Origin: Glandiceps talaboti
Lineage: Eukaryota; Hemichordata; Enteropneusta; Spengelidae
Reading direction: 5' to 3'
DNA: 64,000 bases
Assembly (NCBI RefSeq): GCF_964340395.1
Contig: NC_135552.1
Location: 1,890,517 to 1,954,516 of the forward strand
The notes below the pieces were generated by a model, which made no database searches, had not been told where the DNA came from, and saw only the letters and a program-made list of their open reading frames with translations. A program made the translations under genes and the position numbers. Shown piece after piece: positions 1-55,176 of the stretch; within the stretch, counting starts at the first letter, position 1; each line of letters starts with the position of its first letter.

Positions 1-1183
1 AAGATGATTTTTTATTTATATACTTTTTTAAAACAAATCCACCATAGATGTATCATTAACTGCATGTATAGAATGTAAAATGACGACAATAAGATAGTAA
101 TCATAAATGGAATAATTTAAAAGTATTCATATATGCAATAAGGTTATAGTCACAAATGTAATACAATACAATATAGTAATGTATATGTATAGTACAATTC
201 AGTAAAGCCAACCATTGATATCGTTCTCAGGAGAAATATATTTAACGAACCATAGCTAAATGACTAGCCACCATACCAACCATGGCTGCACCAGTACCAA
301 TATCAGAATGTAATCATCGTGCATCTACATGTAAAACTAACTGTAAATGCAATACAAGTAATCATAAAAGTAATACCCTAACCATAAAATAAAGTTTACT
401 AAAATGTAATCTCATTAAGGTTTGATTTGCTTGTAAAATATCATTTATAAAAATGTTTTAATGTTATTACAGTAATGGTTGATATTGCATTTAGGACAGG
501 TCCAAAAGTGATAACAAGACTTCACACGTGGTTGCATTGATGCAGTCGTCACTGTTTTTGGCATTCAAAGTAAGTGATGGAATACATATACATTTGTATA
601 GCACTCCTTTTGGTTAAAATTAACACAAAAATTAATCATTTCAAATTACAAGTGAACATTAACTTAAAATGTCCCAATATAACTACTTACACAATGTGAA
701 GAATTTGAACGAAATATTTTTGCAAAACTTCAGAAGTATAAAGAATAATCCAATCACACAAACATTAAAACCATGAACAAGTACAGATGAATTCATCACA
801 ACACCCAAATGATAAAATTTGTAATAAAACTTATACACATGCTTTATGTGCAGAAATGAGGTCAAAAACGGTTATAAAAGAAAATGATTTGCATTGTCTA
901 GTAATAGCAATTTAAAGGCATAAATCATTCAAACTTGAAAAGTATATTGGTGTACAGTCGATAGATTGTAACAGTCCTTTCATGATACGGACACCCAGTT
1001 TTAATTTGTGAGGTATATAAAGATTTCATTGTGAAACTAAAACAAACAAGCATAAACGTTAAAATGTCAAATGAATCTCAAATGTCTTCATTAAAAAAAT
1101 TGATATAGCTATATTATCTAATATGTCGGACTTAAAATTTCCATCAGCAATCTTTCTTCTATTTTATCTTCTTCTGTTTCAAA
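1..1183. other. AT-rich intergenic flank
   Basis: No open frame longer than about 60 codons, no recognisable protein motif and no internal repeat family is visible. It borders the satellite array directly. I see nothing to annotate. Confidence 0.6.
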
Positions 1184-4100
1184 GCTATGGAATATTTATC
1201 AATAAGCTATATATCTGTCCTTGGAGGTGACAGTAGCCATGGAATATTTATCAATAAGCTATATATCCATCCTTGGAGGTGACAGTAGCCATGGAATATT
1301 TATCAATAAGCTATATATCCGTCCTTGGAGGTGACAGTAGCCATGGAATATTTATCAATAAGCTATATATCCATATCCGTCCTTGGAGGTGACACAATAG
1401 CTATGGAATATTTATCAATAAGCTATATATCCGCCCTTGGAGGTGACAGTAGCCATGGAATATTTATCAATAAGCTATATATCCATCCTTGGAGGTGACA
1501 ATAGCAATGGAATATTTATCAATAAGCTATATATCCACCCTTGGAGGTGACAGTAGCCATGGAATATTTATCAATAAGCTATATATCCGTCCTTGGAGGT
1601 GACAAAAGCAATGGAATATTTATCAATAAGCTATATATCCGTCCTTGGAGGTGACAGTAGCCATGGAATATTTATCAATAAGCTATATATCCGTCCTTGG
1701 AGGTGACAATAGCCATGGAATATTTATCAATAAGCTATATATCCACCCTTGGAGGTGACAGTAGCCATGGAATATTTATCAATAAGCTATATATCCGTCC
1801 TTGGAGGTGACAGTAGCCATGGAATATTTATCAATAAGCTATATATCCATCCTTGGAGGTGACAATAGCCATGGAATATTTATCAATAAGCTATATATCC
1901 GTCCTTGGAGGTGACAGTAGCCATGGAATATTTATCAATAAGCTATATATCCATCCTTGGAGGTGACAATAGCCATGGAATATTTATCAATAAGCTATAT
2001 ATCCATCCTTGGAGGTGACAATAGCCATGGAATATTTATCAATAAGCTATATATCCATCCTTGGAGGTGACTGTAGCCATGGAATATTTATCAATAAGCT
2101 ATATATCCGTCCTTGGAGGTGACAATAGCCATGGAATATTTATCAATAAGCTATATATCCATCCTTGGAGGTGACAATAGCCATGGAATATTCATCAATA
2201 AGCTATATATCCGTCCTTGGAGGTGACAATAGCAATGGAATATTTATCAATAAGCTATATATCCGTCCTTGGAGGTGACAATACCCATGGAATATTTATC
2301 AATAAGCTATATATCCGTCCTTGGAGGTGACAATACCCATGGAATATTTATCAATAAGCTATATATCCGTTCTTGGAGGTGACAGTAGCCATGGAATATT
2401 TATCAATAAGCTATATATCCATCCTTGGAGGTGACAATAGCCATGGAATATTTATCAATAAGCTATATATCCGTCCTTGGAGGTGACAATAGCAATGAAA
2501 TATTTATCAATAAGCTATATATCCGTCCTTGGAGGTGACAATAGCCATGGAATATTTATCAATAAGCTATATATCCACCCTTGGAGGTGACAGTAGCCAT
2601 GGAATATTTATCAATAAGCTATATATCCATCCTTGGAGGTGACAATAGCCATGGAATATTTATCAATAAGCTATATATCCATCCTTGGAGGTGACAATAG
2701 CCATGGAATATTTATCAATAAGCTATATATCCGTCCTTGGAGGTGACAATAGCAATGGAATATTTATCAATAAGCTATATATCCATCCTTGGAGGTGACA
2801 GTAGCCATGGAATATTTATCAATAAGCTATATATCCGTCCGTGGAGGTGACAATAGCCATGGAATATTTATCAATAAGCTATATATCCACCCTTGGAGGT
2901 GACAGTAGCCATGGAATATTTATCAATAAGCTATATATCCATCCTTGGAGGTGTCAATAGCCATGGAATATTTATCAATAAGCTATATATCCATCCTTGG
3001 AGGTGACAATAGCCATGGAATATTTATCAATAAGCTATATATCCGTCCTTGGAGGTGACAAAAGCAATGGAATATTTATCAATAAGCTATATATCCGTCC
3101 TTGGAGGTGACAGTAGCCATGGAATATTTATCAATAAGCTATATATCCGTCCGTGGAGGTGACAATAGCAATGGAATATTTATCAATAAGCTATATATCC
3201 ACCCTTGGAGGTGACAGTAGCCATGGAATATTTATCAATAAGCTATATATCCGTCCTTGGAGGTGACAGTAGCCATGGAATATTTATCAATAAGCTATAT
3301 ATCCGTCCTTGGAGGTGACAATAGCAATGGAATATTTATCAATAAGCTATATATCCGTCCTTGGAGGTGACAGTAGCCATGGAATATTTATCAATAAGCT
3401 ATATATCCGTCCTTGGAGGTGACAATAGCCATGGAATATTTATCAATAAGCTATATATCCACCCTTGGAGGTGACAGTAGCCATGGAATATTTATCAATA
3501 AGCTATATATCCGTCCTTGGAGGTGACAGTAGCCATGGAATATTTATCAATAAGCTATATATCCATCCTTGGAGGTGACAATAGCCATGGAATATTTATC
3601 AATAAGCTATATATCCGTCCTTGGAGGTGACAATAGCCATGGAATATTTATCAATAAGCTATATATCCGTCCTTGGAGGTGACAGTAGCCATGGAATATT
3701 TATCAATAAGCTATATATCCGTCCTTGGAGGTGACAATAGCCATGGATTATTTATCAATAAGCTATATATCCATCCTCGGAGGTGACAATAGCCATGGAA
3801 TATTTATCAATAAGCTATATATCCGTCCTTGGAGGTGACAATAGCAATGGAATATTTATCAATAAGCTATATATCCGTCTTTGGAGGTGACAATAGCCAT
3901 GGAATATTTATCAATAAGCTATATATCCGTCCTTGGAGGTGACAGTAGCCATGGAATATTTATCAATAAGCTATATATCCATCCTTGGAGGTGACAATAG
4001 CCATGGAATATTTATCAATAAGCTATATATCCATCCTTGGAGGTGACAATAGCCATGGAATATTTATCAATAAGCTATATATCCGTCCTTGGAGGTGACA

Positions 4101-7100
4101 ATAGCAATGGAATATTTATCAATAAGCTATATATCCATCCTTGGAGGTGACAATAGCCATGGAATATTTATCAATAAGCTATATATCCACCCTTGGAGGT
4201 GACAATAGCCATGGAATATTTATCAATAAGCTATATATCCACCCTTGGAGGTGACAGTAGCCATGGAATATTTATCAATAAGCTATATATCCATCCTTGG
4301 AGGTGACAATAGCCATGGAATATTTATCAATAAGCTATATATCCATCCTTGGAGGTGACAAAAGCAATGGAATATTTATCAATAAGCTATATATCCGTCC
4401 TTGGAGGTGACAGTAGCCATGGAATATTTATCAATAAGCTATATATCCGTCCTTGGAGGTGACAATAGCCATGGAATATTTATCAATAAGCTATATATCC
4501 ACCCTTGGAGGTGACAGTAGCCATGGAATATTTATCAATAAGCTATATATCCGTCCTTGGAGGTGACAGTAGCCATGGAATATTTATCAATAAGCTATAT
4601 ATCCATCCTTGGAGGTGACAATAGCCATGGAATATTTATCAATAAGCTATATATCCGTCCTTGGAGGTGACAGTAGCCATGGAATATTTATCAATAAGCT
4701 ATATATCCGTCCTTGGAGGTGACAATAGCCATGGATTATTTATCAATAAGCTATATATCCATCCTTGGAGGTGACAATAGCCATGGAATATTTATCAATA
4801 AGCTATATATCCGTCCTTGGAGGTGACAGTAGCCATGGAATATTTATCAATAAGCTATATATCCATATCCGTCCTTGGAGGTGACACAATAGCTATGGAA
4901 TATTTATCAATAAGCTATATATCCGCCCTTGGAGGTGACAGTAGCCATGGAATATTTATCAATAAGCTATATATCCATCCTTGGAGGTGACAATAGCAAT
5001 GGAATATTTATCAATAAGCTATATATCCACCCTTGGAGGTGACAGTAGCCATGGAATATTTATCAATAAGCTATATATCCGTCCTTGGAGGTGACAAAAG
5101 CAATGGAATATTTATCAATAAGCTATATATCCGTCCTTGGAGGTGACAGTAGCCATGGAATATTTATCAATAAGCTATATATCCGTCCTTGGAGGTGACA
5201 ATAGCCATGGAATATTTATCAATAAGCTATATATCCACCCTTGGAGGTGACAGTAGCCATGGAATATTTATCAATAAGCTATATATCCGTCCTTGGAGGT
5301 GACAGTAGCCATGGAATATTTATCAATAAGCTATATATCCATCCTTGGAGGTGACAATAGCCATGGAATATTTATCAATAAGCTATATATCCGTCCTTGG
5401 AGGTGACAGTAGCCATGGAATATTTATCAATAAGCTATATATCCATCCTTGGAGGTGACAATAGCCATGGAATATTTATCAATAAGCTATATATCCATCC
5501 TTGGAGGTGACAATAGCCATGGAATATTTATCAATAAGCTATATATCCATCCTTGGAGGTGACTGTAGCCATGGAATATTTATCAATAAGCTATATATCC
5601 GTCCTTGGAGGTGACAATAGCCATGGAATATTTATCAATAAGCTATATATCCATCCTTGGAGGTGACAATAGCCATGGAATATTCATCAATAAGCTATAT
5701 ATCCGTCCTTGGAGGTGACAATAGCAATGGAATATTTATCAATAAGCTATATATCCGTCCTTGGAGGTGACAATACCCATGGAATATTTATCAATAAGCT
5801 ATATATCCGTCCTTGGAGGTGACAATACCCATGGAATATTTATCAATAAGCTATATATCCGTTCTTGGAGGTGACAGTAGCCATGGAATATTTATCAATA
5901 AGCTATATATCCATCCTTGGAGGTGACAATAGCCATGGAATATTTATCAATAAGCTATATATCCGTCCTTGGAGGTGACAATAGCAATGAAATATTTATC
6001 AATAAGCTATATATCCGTCCTTGGAGGTGACAATAGCCATGGAATATTTATCAATAAGCTATATATCCACCCTTGGAGGTGACAGTAGCCATGGAATATT
6101 TATCAATAAGCTATATATCCATCCTTGGAGGTGACAATAGCCATGGAATATTTATCAATACGCTATATATCCATCCTTGGAGGTGACAATAGCCATGGAA
6201 TATTTATCAATAAGCTATATATCCGTCCTTGGAGGTGACAATAGCAATGGAATATTTATCAATAAGCTATATATCCATCCTTGGAGGTGACAGTAGCCAT
6301 GGAATATTTATCAATAAGCTATATATCCGTCCGTGGAGGTGACAATAGCCATGGAATATTTATCAATAAGCTATATATCCACCCTTGGAGGTGACAGTAG
6401 CCATGGAATATTTATCAATAAGCTATATATCCATCCTTGGAGGTGTCAATAGCCATGGAATATTTATCAATAAGCTATATATCCATCCTTGGAGGTGACA
6501 ATAGCCATGGAATATTTATCAATAAGCTATATATCCGTCCTTGGAGGTGACAAAAGCAATGGAATATTTATCAATAAGCTATATATCCGTCCTTGGAGGT
6601 GACAGTAGCCATGGAATATTTATCAATAAGCTATATATCCGTCCGTGGAGGTGACAATAGCAATGGAATATTTATCAATAAGCTATATATCCACCCTTGG
6701 AGGTGACAGTAGCCATGGAATATTTATCAATAAGCTATATATCCGTCCTTGGAGGTGACAGTAGCCATGGAATATTTATCAATAAGCTATATATCCGTCC
6801 TTGGAGGTGACAATAGCAATGGAATATTTATCAATAAGCTATATATCCGTCCTTGGAGGTGACAGTAGCCATGGAATATTTATCAATAAGCTATATATCC
6901 GTCCTTGGAGGTGACAATAGCCATGGAATATTTATCAATAAGCTATATATCCACCCTTGGAGGTGACAGTAGCCATGGAATATTTATCAATAAGCTATAT
7001 ATCCGTCCTTGGAGGTGACAGTAGCCATGGAATATTTATCAATAAGCTATATATCCATCCTTGGAGGTGACAATAGCCATGGAATATTTATCAATAAGCT

Positions 7101-9213
7101 ATATATCCGTCCTTGGAGGTGACAATAGCCATGGAATATTTATCAATAAGCTATATATCCGTCCTTGGAGGTGACAGTAGCCATGGAATATTTATCAATA
7201 AGCTATATATCCGTCCTTGGAGGTGACAATAGCCATGGATTATTTATCAATAAGCTATATATCCATCCTCGGAGGTGACAATAGCCATGGAATATTTATC
7301 AATAAGCTATATATCCGTCCTTGGAGGTGACAATAGCAATGGAATATTTATCAATAAGCTATATATCCGTCTTTGGAGGTGACAATAGCCATGGAATATT
7401 TATCAATAAGCTATATATCCGTCCTTGGAGGTGACAGTAGCCATGGAATATTTATCAATAAGCTATATATCCATCCTTGGAGGTGACAATAGCCATGGAA
7501 TATTTATCAATAAGCTATATATCCATCCTTGGAGGTGACAATAGCCATGGAATATTTATCAATAAGCTATATATCCGTCCTTGGAGGTGACAATAGCAAT
7601 GGAATATTTATCAATAAGCTATATATCCATCCTTGGAGGTGACAATAGCCATGGAATATTTATCAATAAGCTATATATCCACCCTTGGAGGTGACAATAG
7701 CCATGGAATATTTATCAATAAGCTATATATCCACCCTTGGAGGTGACAGTAGCCATGGAATATTTATCAATAAGCTATATATCCATCCTTGGAGGTGACA
7801 ATAGCCATGGAATATTTATCAATAAGCTATATATCCATCCTTGGAGGTGACAAAAGCAATGGAATATTTATCAATAAGCTATATATCCGTCCTTGGAGGT
7901 GACAGTAGCCATGGAATATTTATCAATAAGCTATATATCCGTCCTTGGAGGTGACAATAGCCATGGAATATTTATCAATAAGCTATATATCCACCCTTGG
8001 AGGTGACAGTAGCCATGGAATATTTATCAATAAGCTATATATCCGTCCTTGGAGGTGACAGTAGCCATGGAATATTTATCAATAAGCTATATATCCATCC
8101 TTGGAGGTGACAATAGCCATGGAATATTTATCAATAAGCTATATATCCGTCCTTGGAGGTGACAGTAGCCATGGAATATTTATCAATAAGCTATATATCC
8201 GTCCTTGGAGGTGACAATAGCCATGGATTATTTATCAATAAGCTATATATCCATCCTTGGAGGTGACAATAGCCATGGAATATTTATCAATAAGCTATAT
8301 ATCCGTCCTTGGAGGTGACAATAGCAATGGAATATTTATCAATAAGCTATATATCCGTCCTTGGAGGTGACAATAGCCATGGAATATTTATCAATAAGCT
8401 ATATATCCGTCCTTGGAGGTGACAATAGCCATGGAATATTTATCAATAAGCTATATATCCGTCCTTGGAGGTGACAGTAGCCATGGAATATTTATCAATA
8501 AGCTATATATCCATCCTTGGAGGTGACAATAGCCATGGAATATTTATCAATAAGCTATATATCCGTCCTTGGAGGTGACAATAGCCATGGAATATTTATC
8601 AATAAGCTATATATCCGTTCTTGGAGGTGACAGTAGCCATGGAATATTTATCAATAAGCTATATATCCATCCTTGGAGGTGATAATAGCCATGGAATATT
8701 TATCAATAAGCTATATATCCGTCCTTGGAGGTGACAATAGCAATGAAATATTTATCAATAAGCTATATATCCGTCCTTGGAGGTGACAATAGCCATGGAA
8801 TATTTATCAATAAGCTATATATCCACCCTTGGAGGTGACAGTAGCCATGGAATATTTATCAATAAGCTATATATCCGTCCGTGGAGGTGACAATAGCCAT
8901 GTAATATTTATCAATAAGCTATATATCCACCCTTGGAGGTGACAGTAGCCATGGAATATTTATCAATAAGCTATATATCCATCCTTGGAGGTGACAATAG
9001 CCATGGAATATTTATCAATAAGCTATATATCCATCCTTGGAGGTGACAATAGCCATGGAATATTTATCAATAAGCTATATATCAGTCCTTGGAGGTGACA
9101 AAAGCAATGGAATATTTATCAATAAGCTATATATCCATCCTTGGAGGTGACAGTAGCCATGGAATATTTATCAATAAGCTATATATCCGTCCGTGGAGGT
9201 GACAATAGCTATG
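1184..9213. repeat. 52-bp satellite/minisatellite array, about 154 head-to-tail units
   Basis: A 52-bp unit is repeated without interruption over about 8.0 kb. Its core reads GGAATATTTATCAATAAGC, then TATATATCC, a variable CR(T/C)CC, TTGGAGGTGACA and (G/A)TAGCCAT. Most units differ only at a few recurrent sites (CCGTCC/CCATCC/CCACCC; GACAGTAG/GACAATAG/GACAAAAG; GCCATGG/GCAATGG). Two 8-bp length variants occur exactly 3,492 bp apart. All frames contain stops, so it is not coding. It lies about 850 bp downstream of the transporter stop codon. Confidence 0.98.
1300..8284. repeat. Higher-order repeat: two 3,492-bp blocks of 67 satellite units
   Basis: Diagnostic variants recur at a fixed offset of 3,492 bp: the CCATATCCGT length variant at 1371 and 4863, the GACTGTAG variant at 2071 and 5563, TTCATC at 2191 and 5683, CAATGA at 2493 and 5985, and CCATCCTCGG at 3771 and 7263. 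3,492 equals 67 x 52 plus the 8 extra bases of the length variant. I noticed one substitution between blocks (2669 A, 6161 C), so the duplication is recent. After about 8284 the order breaks; the CAATGA variant reappears at 8741 in a new register. Confidence 0.9.
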
Positions 9214-9967
9214 CACAATAGCACCAAATGTTAGATTTTATAATCATAATTATTCATTAATAAGTAACACATCATTTAGCTTTCATATATTTTGAAATTT
9301 CTATGTATTCTTTTAACTGATTAGTTGTGTAAATGGCCTTGTCATTAGATAGATTTGATTTTACTGCTCCAATCTGTTCAATTAAATGCAAAAAGAAATT
9401 GACTCGGTTATAAAATTGAATTGGATTGAGCTGTGGTGTCATAGCTTTCTATGATCAAACAAGAATTGAAGAATTATAGGTGTTGCAGATCATTGAACTG
9501 GATGGATTTAAGACATTTTTCAATCTGCTAAAAGTATTCATTATTCTGTTTTGAATGTATGATATGTATACCATCCTCTTTACGGCACCATCCAAGACAC
9601 GTCATTTGTGAAGTCAGTGGGAGAATGTGCCCTGGATTTAGAGGACAAATAAAACGTTCAAAGTATATTGTCCAAAATTTAAATTGCTACAGTATCACAA
9701 TAATACTTACACATTTTGTGGCAAAGACAGCTTTGTAAAACCAAATAACATCAAACAGGTCCATTTACTGTGAAGAGTTTATTATTGAATTGGTGGCTAT
9801 GAACTAATGGCAAACATGTCTCGTGTATGACTGAATGGTAATAGCGGGAAAAAACTTTGGGGGTTGATGCTTGTAGGTTGTTTTGTATGGTCTTCCAATT
9901 TCTTACTGATGAAGTTAAAATAAAACAAAAGTCTACCCATCAACATACTAGAATATTAATTGACACC
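9214..9967. other. 3' flank of the transporter gene
   Basis: Single-copy-looking AT-rich DNA between the satellite and the putative polyadenylation site. No coding signal or repeat family was recognised. Confidence 0.5.
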
Positions 9968-9973
9968 TTTATT
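9968..9973 (-). promoter_or_regulatory. Candidate polyadenylation signal AATAAA
   Basis: TTTATT on the plus strand reads AATAAA on the gene strand, about 91 nt after the transporter stop codon. Position and sequence suit the end of a short 3' UTR. No cleavage site can be shown from sequence alone. Confidence 0.55.
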
Positions 9974-10063
9974 CAGGAATATAACAACATACCATTTTTT
10001 GGTACAAGGGATAATGAAACAACTAAACATTCTTACGACATCTGGGATTGACTTAGATGTCTC

Positions 10064-50868
<40,805 letters not shown>

Positions 50869-51186
50869 ATCGATTCTATCATCAGCAGTTGTATTTCGGA
50901 GATTTTTTTAGTTACACAGGTATGTACCACTAACCGTCCTGTTATACCGGTACAACACGTACAAGAATGAACAACGCGGGTACATACAATAGGTGTATAT
51001 CAATACAGTTAAGAGTTTTAGCTTCTTACTAGTCGGGTGCACTCCCCCCGTGTGAGTGTATGTATACGTGTACTTGTATGTAGATGTAGTCTAGAGGTCA
51101 TCCATCGACTTTGAATTTGAAGGTAGATGACTCGATACCACGTTGGCATCCAGACTAATGTAGATGTACCTCCCACCACACACGCA

Positions 51187-51247
<61 letters not shown>

Positions 51248-51566
51248 TCATTTATTACAAGTCGTGGGATTTCGCATACTCCACACACAGGTTGCTATTT
51301 TACAAGTGACAGTAAAGTCCACACATTATCTCGATTTATAATCAAAATTAGAGAAAATTCCATCGACTTGAGCAAGTCAACATGTACGTCGTCCCTGATA
51401 TAATTAGTGAGGCTATTACATCCATGGCAGGTCTAACTTAGTATACCGGTATACATTACAAGTTCAAATAATAACCTCATTACATTGTTCGCAATAATAT
51501 TTGTCAAAGAATGGGATTATGTATTCCCGAATCGTCATTTTCAATTTAAACATCTACAACACGACA
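50869..51566. promoter_or_regulatory. Transporter 5' flank and possible bidirectional promoter
   Basis: Holds the 5' UTR/promoter of the minus-strand transporter. If the weak plus-strand exon at 51567 is real, the two start codons are about 700 bp apart and divergent. A CA microsatellite (about 51178-51244) with ACGC units lies between them. No TATA box or metal-response element was convincingly seen. Confidence 0.35.
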
Positions 51567-51587
51567 ATGTCTGAGGAAAAAGTCAAG
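51567..51587 (+). CDS. Candidate 7-codon first exon, unidentified plus-strand gene
   Basis: ATGTCTGAGGAAAAAGTCAAG followed by a GTAATA donor encodes MSEEKVK, phase 0, with an acceptable ACGACA-ATG context. Too short to be recognised; listed because the next candidate exon is in compatible phase. Confidence 0.22.
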
Positions 51588-52551
51588 GTAATATTCTTTT
51601 CCCAATTAATTTTATAAAACAAATGGAAAAGTGCACTTAGTTTTCGTAACACGTTAGCACTTTCAGGTAATCATCGCTAGATAAGTTTAACCTCAGACCG
51701 CCTAACTGAGGTCTGAGGTTTGACCATAGCTCTTGAATGTTCCCGCCAAGATTTGTGATTTGACTACAGGCAAAGTGGTTTAACCATAGACAGTGAACCT
51801 ACCCATATTCATTTGTGACTCAATATATGTTTAATAATATAATATAATAAAATATCGATAATATGCGAAGGGGTAAAATAAAACGCGTTGTATATTATGC
51901 GATGTGTGTACTTAGGCGATCCTATAAACCCGTGTTATTTTACCCCTTTCACAAATCATCGGTCAAATCTGTTAATGTTATCGGTATTTTGTTATATTCT
52001 GAAACATATCTTGGTTAACAAGTTTCTGTGAGTGGACCCTCCACTTTGTATGGTTCGACCAAAATGTTGCCAAAAAGTAGGTCCGTTATGTCACAGACAA
52101 GGAACTGCGCCTATTATATAGTAACATAACAAATCGTGGTTTAACAATTCATAATAAAGTGTTACACATATCAATGTTGACTATTTGTACATTATAATGG
52201 TCATCATACCAGTCTGAGATCTGATAGATTCATGTGTCTTATATACCACATTTTAATGACACCGAAACTAAAGTCCTTTAAAACTTTCTTACGTAATTGC
52301 CAAACATCATTTGAAAGTAATTAATTGCACAAAAATGATTTCAGTCTTTAAATTCACAATTATCGTTGTACTCTTTCTGCTTGTTTACTCGTATAGCTTG
52401 AAAGGTACACGTAGGAAGTAAATATTATAGAAGATAAACCTGAAACATGACTGACTCACTTTGCTACCCTTAATCTTCTGAGTCGACAAAACCTTATTTA
52501 GTAATTGCTACAGTTTAGTGATTTTAAGCGTGCACATCACGTCAAGCTCAG
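51588..52551. other. Spacer / candidate intron
   Basis: AT-rich; 51880-51960 lies near short inverted segments. No recognisable element. Confidence 0.35.
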
Positions 52552-52615
52552 ACCGCCAAGGTAGCGAAGCAAAAATGTGTGGAACTAGATGATAACCTAA
52601 GAAGCGATATTGTTG
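52552..52615 (+). CDS. Candidate second exon, unidentified plus-strand gene
   Basis: CAAGCTCAG acceptor, GTTG/GTAAGA donor; 21 codons plus 1 nt reading TAKVAKQKCVELDDNLRSDI then V. The composition (charged, no stop, good donor) looks coding, but the acceptor has a weak pyrimidine tract and I do not recognise the protein. Confidence 0.25.
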
Positions 52616-52940
52616 GTAAGATTACTGTCGGACCAGCCGACACTGTTTCACTTTTTATAGCTTCTATTGTAAAGTTTAAAGTGTAACTGTGACAAGTCAT
52701 ACATGAGGATCTATGGGTTTTTTATTAGGTCTTTGTAAAACAATGTGGAATGGGTTTATGTTTTTTATAACAAAGACTTTACTCTACTCTTCTCTATAAC
52801 ACCGAAATAACATAGACTTTACTCTACTTTTTTCTCTAGTACACCGAAATAACAGACTTTACTCTACTCTTTTCTCTATAATACCGAAAATGCAAATTCA
52901 AATTATTTGAAACCAATGTTGAATAGCCAGGACACAAATC

Positions 52941-54391
52941 CATGATATAGACAGGTTAATATTCTATAGATATCCACCATCATCAGATCCGACGGTGATA
53001 TAGAAGGTTAATGTTCTATAGATATCCACCATCATCAGATCCGACGGTGATATAGAAGGTTAATGTTCTATAGATATCCACCATCATCAGATCCGTGATA
53101 TAGAAGGTTAATGTTCTATAGATATCCACCATCATCAGATCCGTGATATAGAAGGTTAATGTTCTATAGATATTCACCATCATCAGATCCATGATATAGA
53201 CAGGTTGATATTCTATAGATATCCACCATCATCAGATCCATGATATAAACAGGTTAATATTCTATAGATATCCACCATCATCAGACCCGTGATATAGAAG
53301 GTTAATGTTCTATAGATATCCACCATCATCATACCCGTGATATAGACAGGTTAATATTCTATAGATATCCACCATCATCAGATCCGTGATATAGACAGGT
53401 TAATGTTCTATAGATATCCACCATCATCAGATCCGTGATATAGACAGGTTAATGTTCTATAGATATCCACCATCATCAGATCCGTGATATAGAAGGTTAA
53501 TATTCTATAGATTTCCACCATCATCAGATCCGTGATATAGACAGGTTAATATTCTATAGATATCCACCATCATCAGATCCGTGATATAGACAGGTTAATC
53601 TTCTATAGATATCCACCATCATCAGATCCGTGATATAGACAGGTTAATGTTCTATAGATATCCACCATCATCAGATCCGTGATATAGAAGGTTAATATTC
53701 TATAGATATCCACCATCATCAGATCCGTGATATAGACAGGTTAATATTCTATAGATATCCACCATCATCAGATCCGTGATATAGACAGGTTAATGTTCTA
53801 TAGATATCCACTATCATCAGATCCGTGATATAGACAGGTTAATCTTCTATAGATATCCACCATCATCAGATCCGTGATATAGACAGGTTAATCTTCTATA
53901 GATATCCACCAACATCAGATCCGTGATATAGACAGGTTAATGTTCTATAGATATCCACCATCATCAGATCCGTGATATAGACAGGTTAATGTTCTATAGA
54001 TATCCACCATCATCAGATCCGTGATATAGACAGGTTAATCTTCTATAGATATCCACCATCATCAGATCCGTGATATAGACAGGTTAATGTTCTATAGATA
54101 TCCACCATCATCAGATCCGTGATATAGACAGGTTAATGTTCTATAGATATCCACCATCATCAGATCCGTGATATAGACAGGTTAATGTTCTATAGATATC
54201 CACCATCATCAGATCCGTGATATAGACAGCTTAATGTTCTATAGATATCCACCATCATCAGATCCGTGATATAGACAGCTTAATGTTCTATAGATATCCA
54301 CTATCATCAGATCCGTGATATAGACAGCTTAATGTTCTATAGATATCCACCATCATCAGATCCGTGATATAGACAACTTAATATTCTATAA
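52941..54391. repeat. 49-bp minisatellite, about 30 units
   Basis: The unit GATATAGACAGGTTAATGTT then CTATAGATATCCACCATCAT and CAGATCCGT is repeated. Early units carry ACGG before GTGATATAG and AGAAGG instead of AGACAGG; late units carry AGACAGCTTAATG, so there is a gradient of variants along the array. Confidence 0.97.
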
Positions 54392-54785
54392 AAGGTGACA
54401 TTTTCCTTCCCCAAATTTGAAATGAATAACGAATTCAAAAGGTTAAGAGACAAAAAATAAATAGATAATTAAAATCTCCAAAGGGTCTGGTGCCATGTAC
54501 AACCGACATAGCCCGCATTATTCCCTCTCTGTAAAGCTGTAAATAGCTTTTAACATATGGTTACAGTTTTTTAGAACTGGAAAAATCCCTTGTAATTGGC
54601 AATATTCTTTTCATGTGTCTCTCTTGTTATTTTGATGACCGAGTTCATGTATAATTGGATGGTCATTTAGTTGCTGGTAGCACTGACTATAAAGGGTGAT
54701 AGACTGTAGTTTTCGTAGGAAAGATAAACATACCAAACGAAATAAACAATCATTTGTTTTAGCTTTATTTATTTATTCGTCACAA
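54392..54785. other. Spacer
   Basis: Nothing recognised. Confidence 0.4.
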
Positions 54786-54788
54786 ACA

Positions 54789-54838
<50 letters not shown>

Positions 54839-54987
54839 GGAATACACATACATATAGTGATGGGGACAAAAAACGTATCTAGGTATACCCCCAAGAGTAT
54901 CTGTTTATTTGCTGGTTTATTTAATTATTTTATTTGTCCCTATACTTGTCGTTCGTTTGCTTGTTCATTTGTCATTTATTTGATAGT

Positions 54988-55082
<95 letters not shown>

Positions 55083-55176
55083 TTTGTTTTGTTTTGTTTT
55101 GTTTTGTTTTGTTTTGTTTTGTTTTGTTTTGTTTTGTTTTGTTTTGTTTTGTTTTGTTTTGTTTTGTTTTGTCGGT
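54786..55176. repeat. Microsatellite cluster: (CA)n, (TTTA)n, (TTTTG)n
   Basis: 54788-54836 is CA, 54983-55084 is TTTA, and 55085-55172 is a clean TTTTG pentanucleotide directly continuing it. Hydrophobic open frames (YLFI or FVLFC repeats) are spurious and not membrane proteins. Confidence 0.97.

Noticed and set aside
1184-9213. CRISPR-like regular repeat array
   Set aside because: Units are contiguous with no unique spacers, and the genome is clearly eukaryotic.
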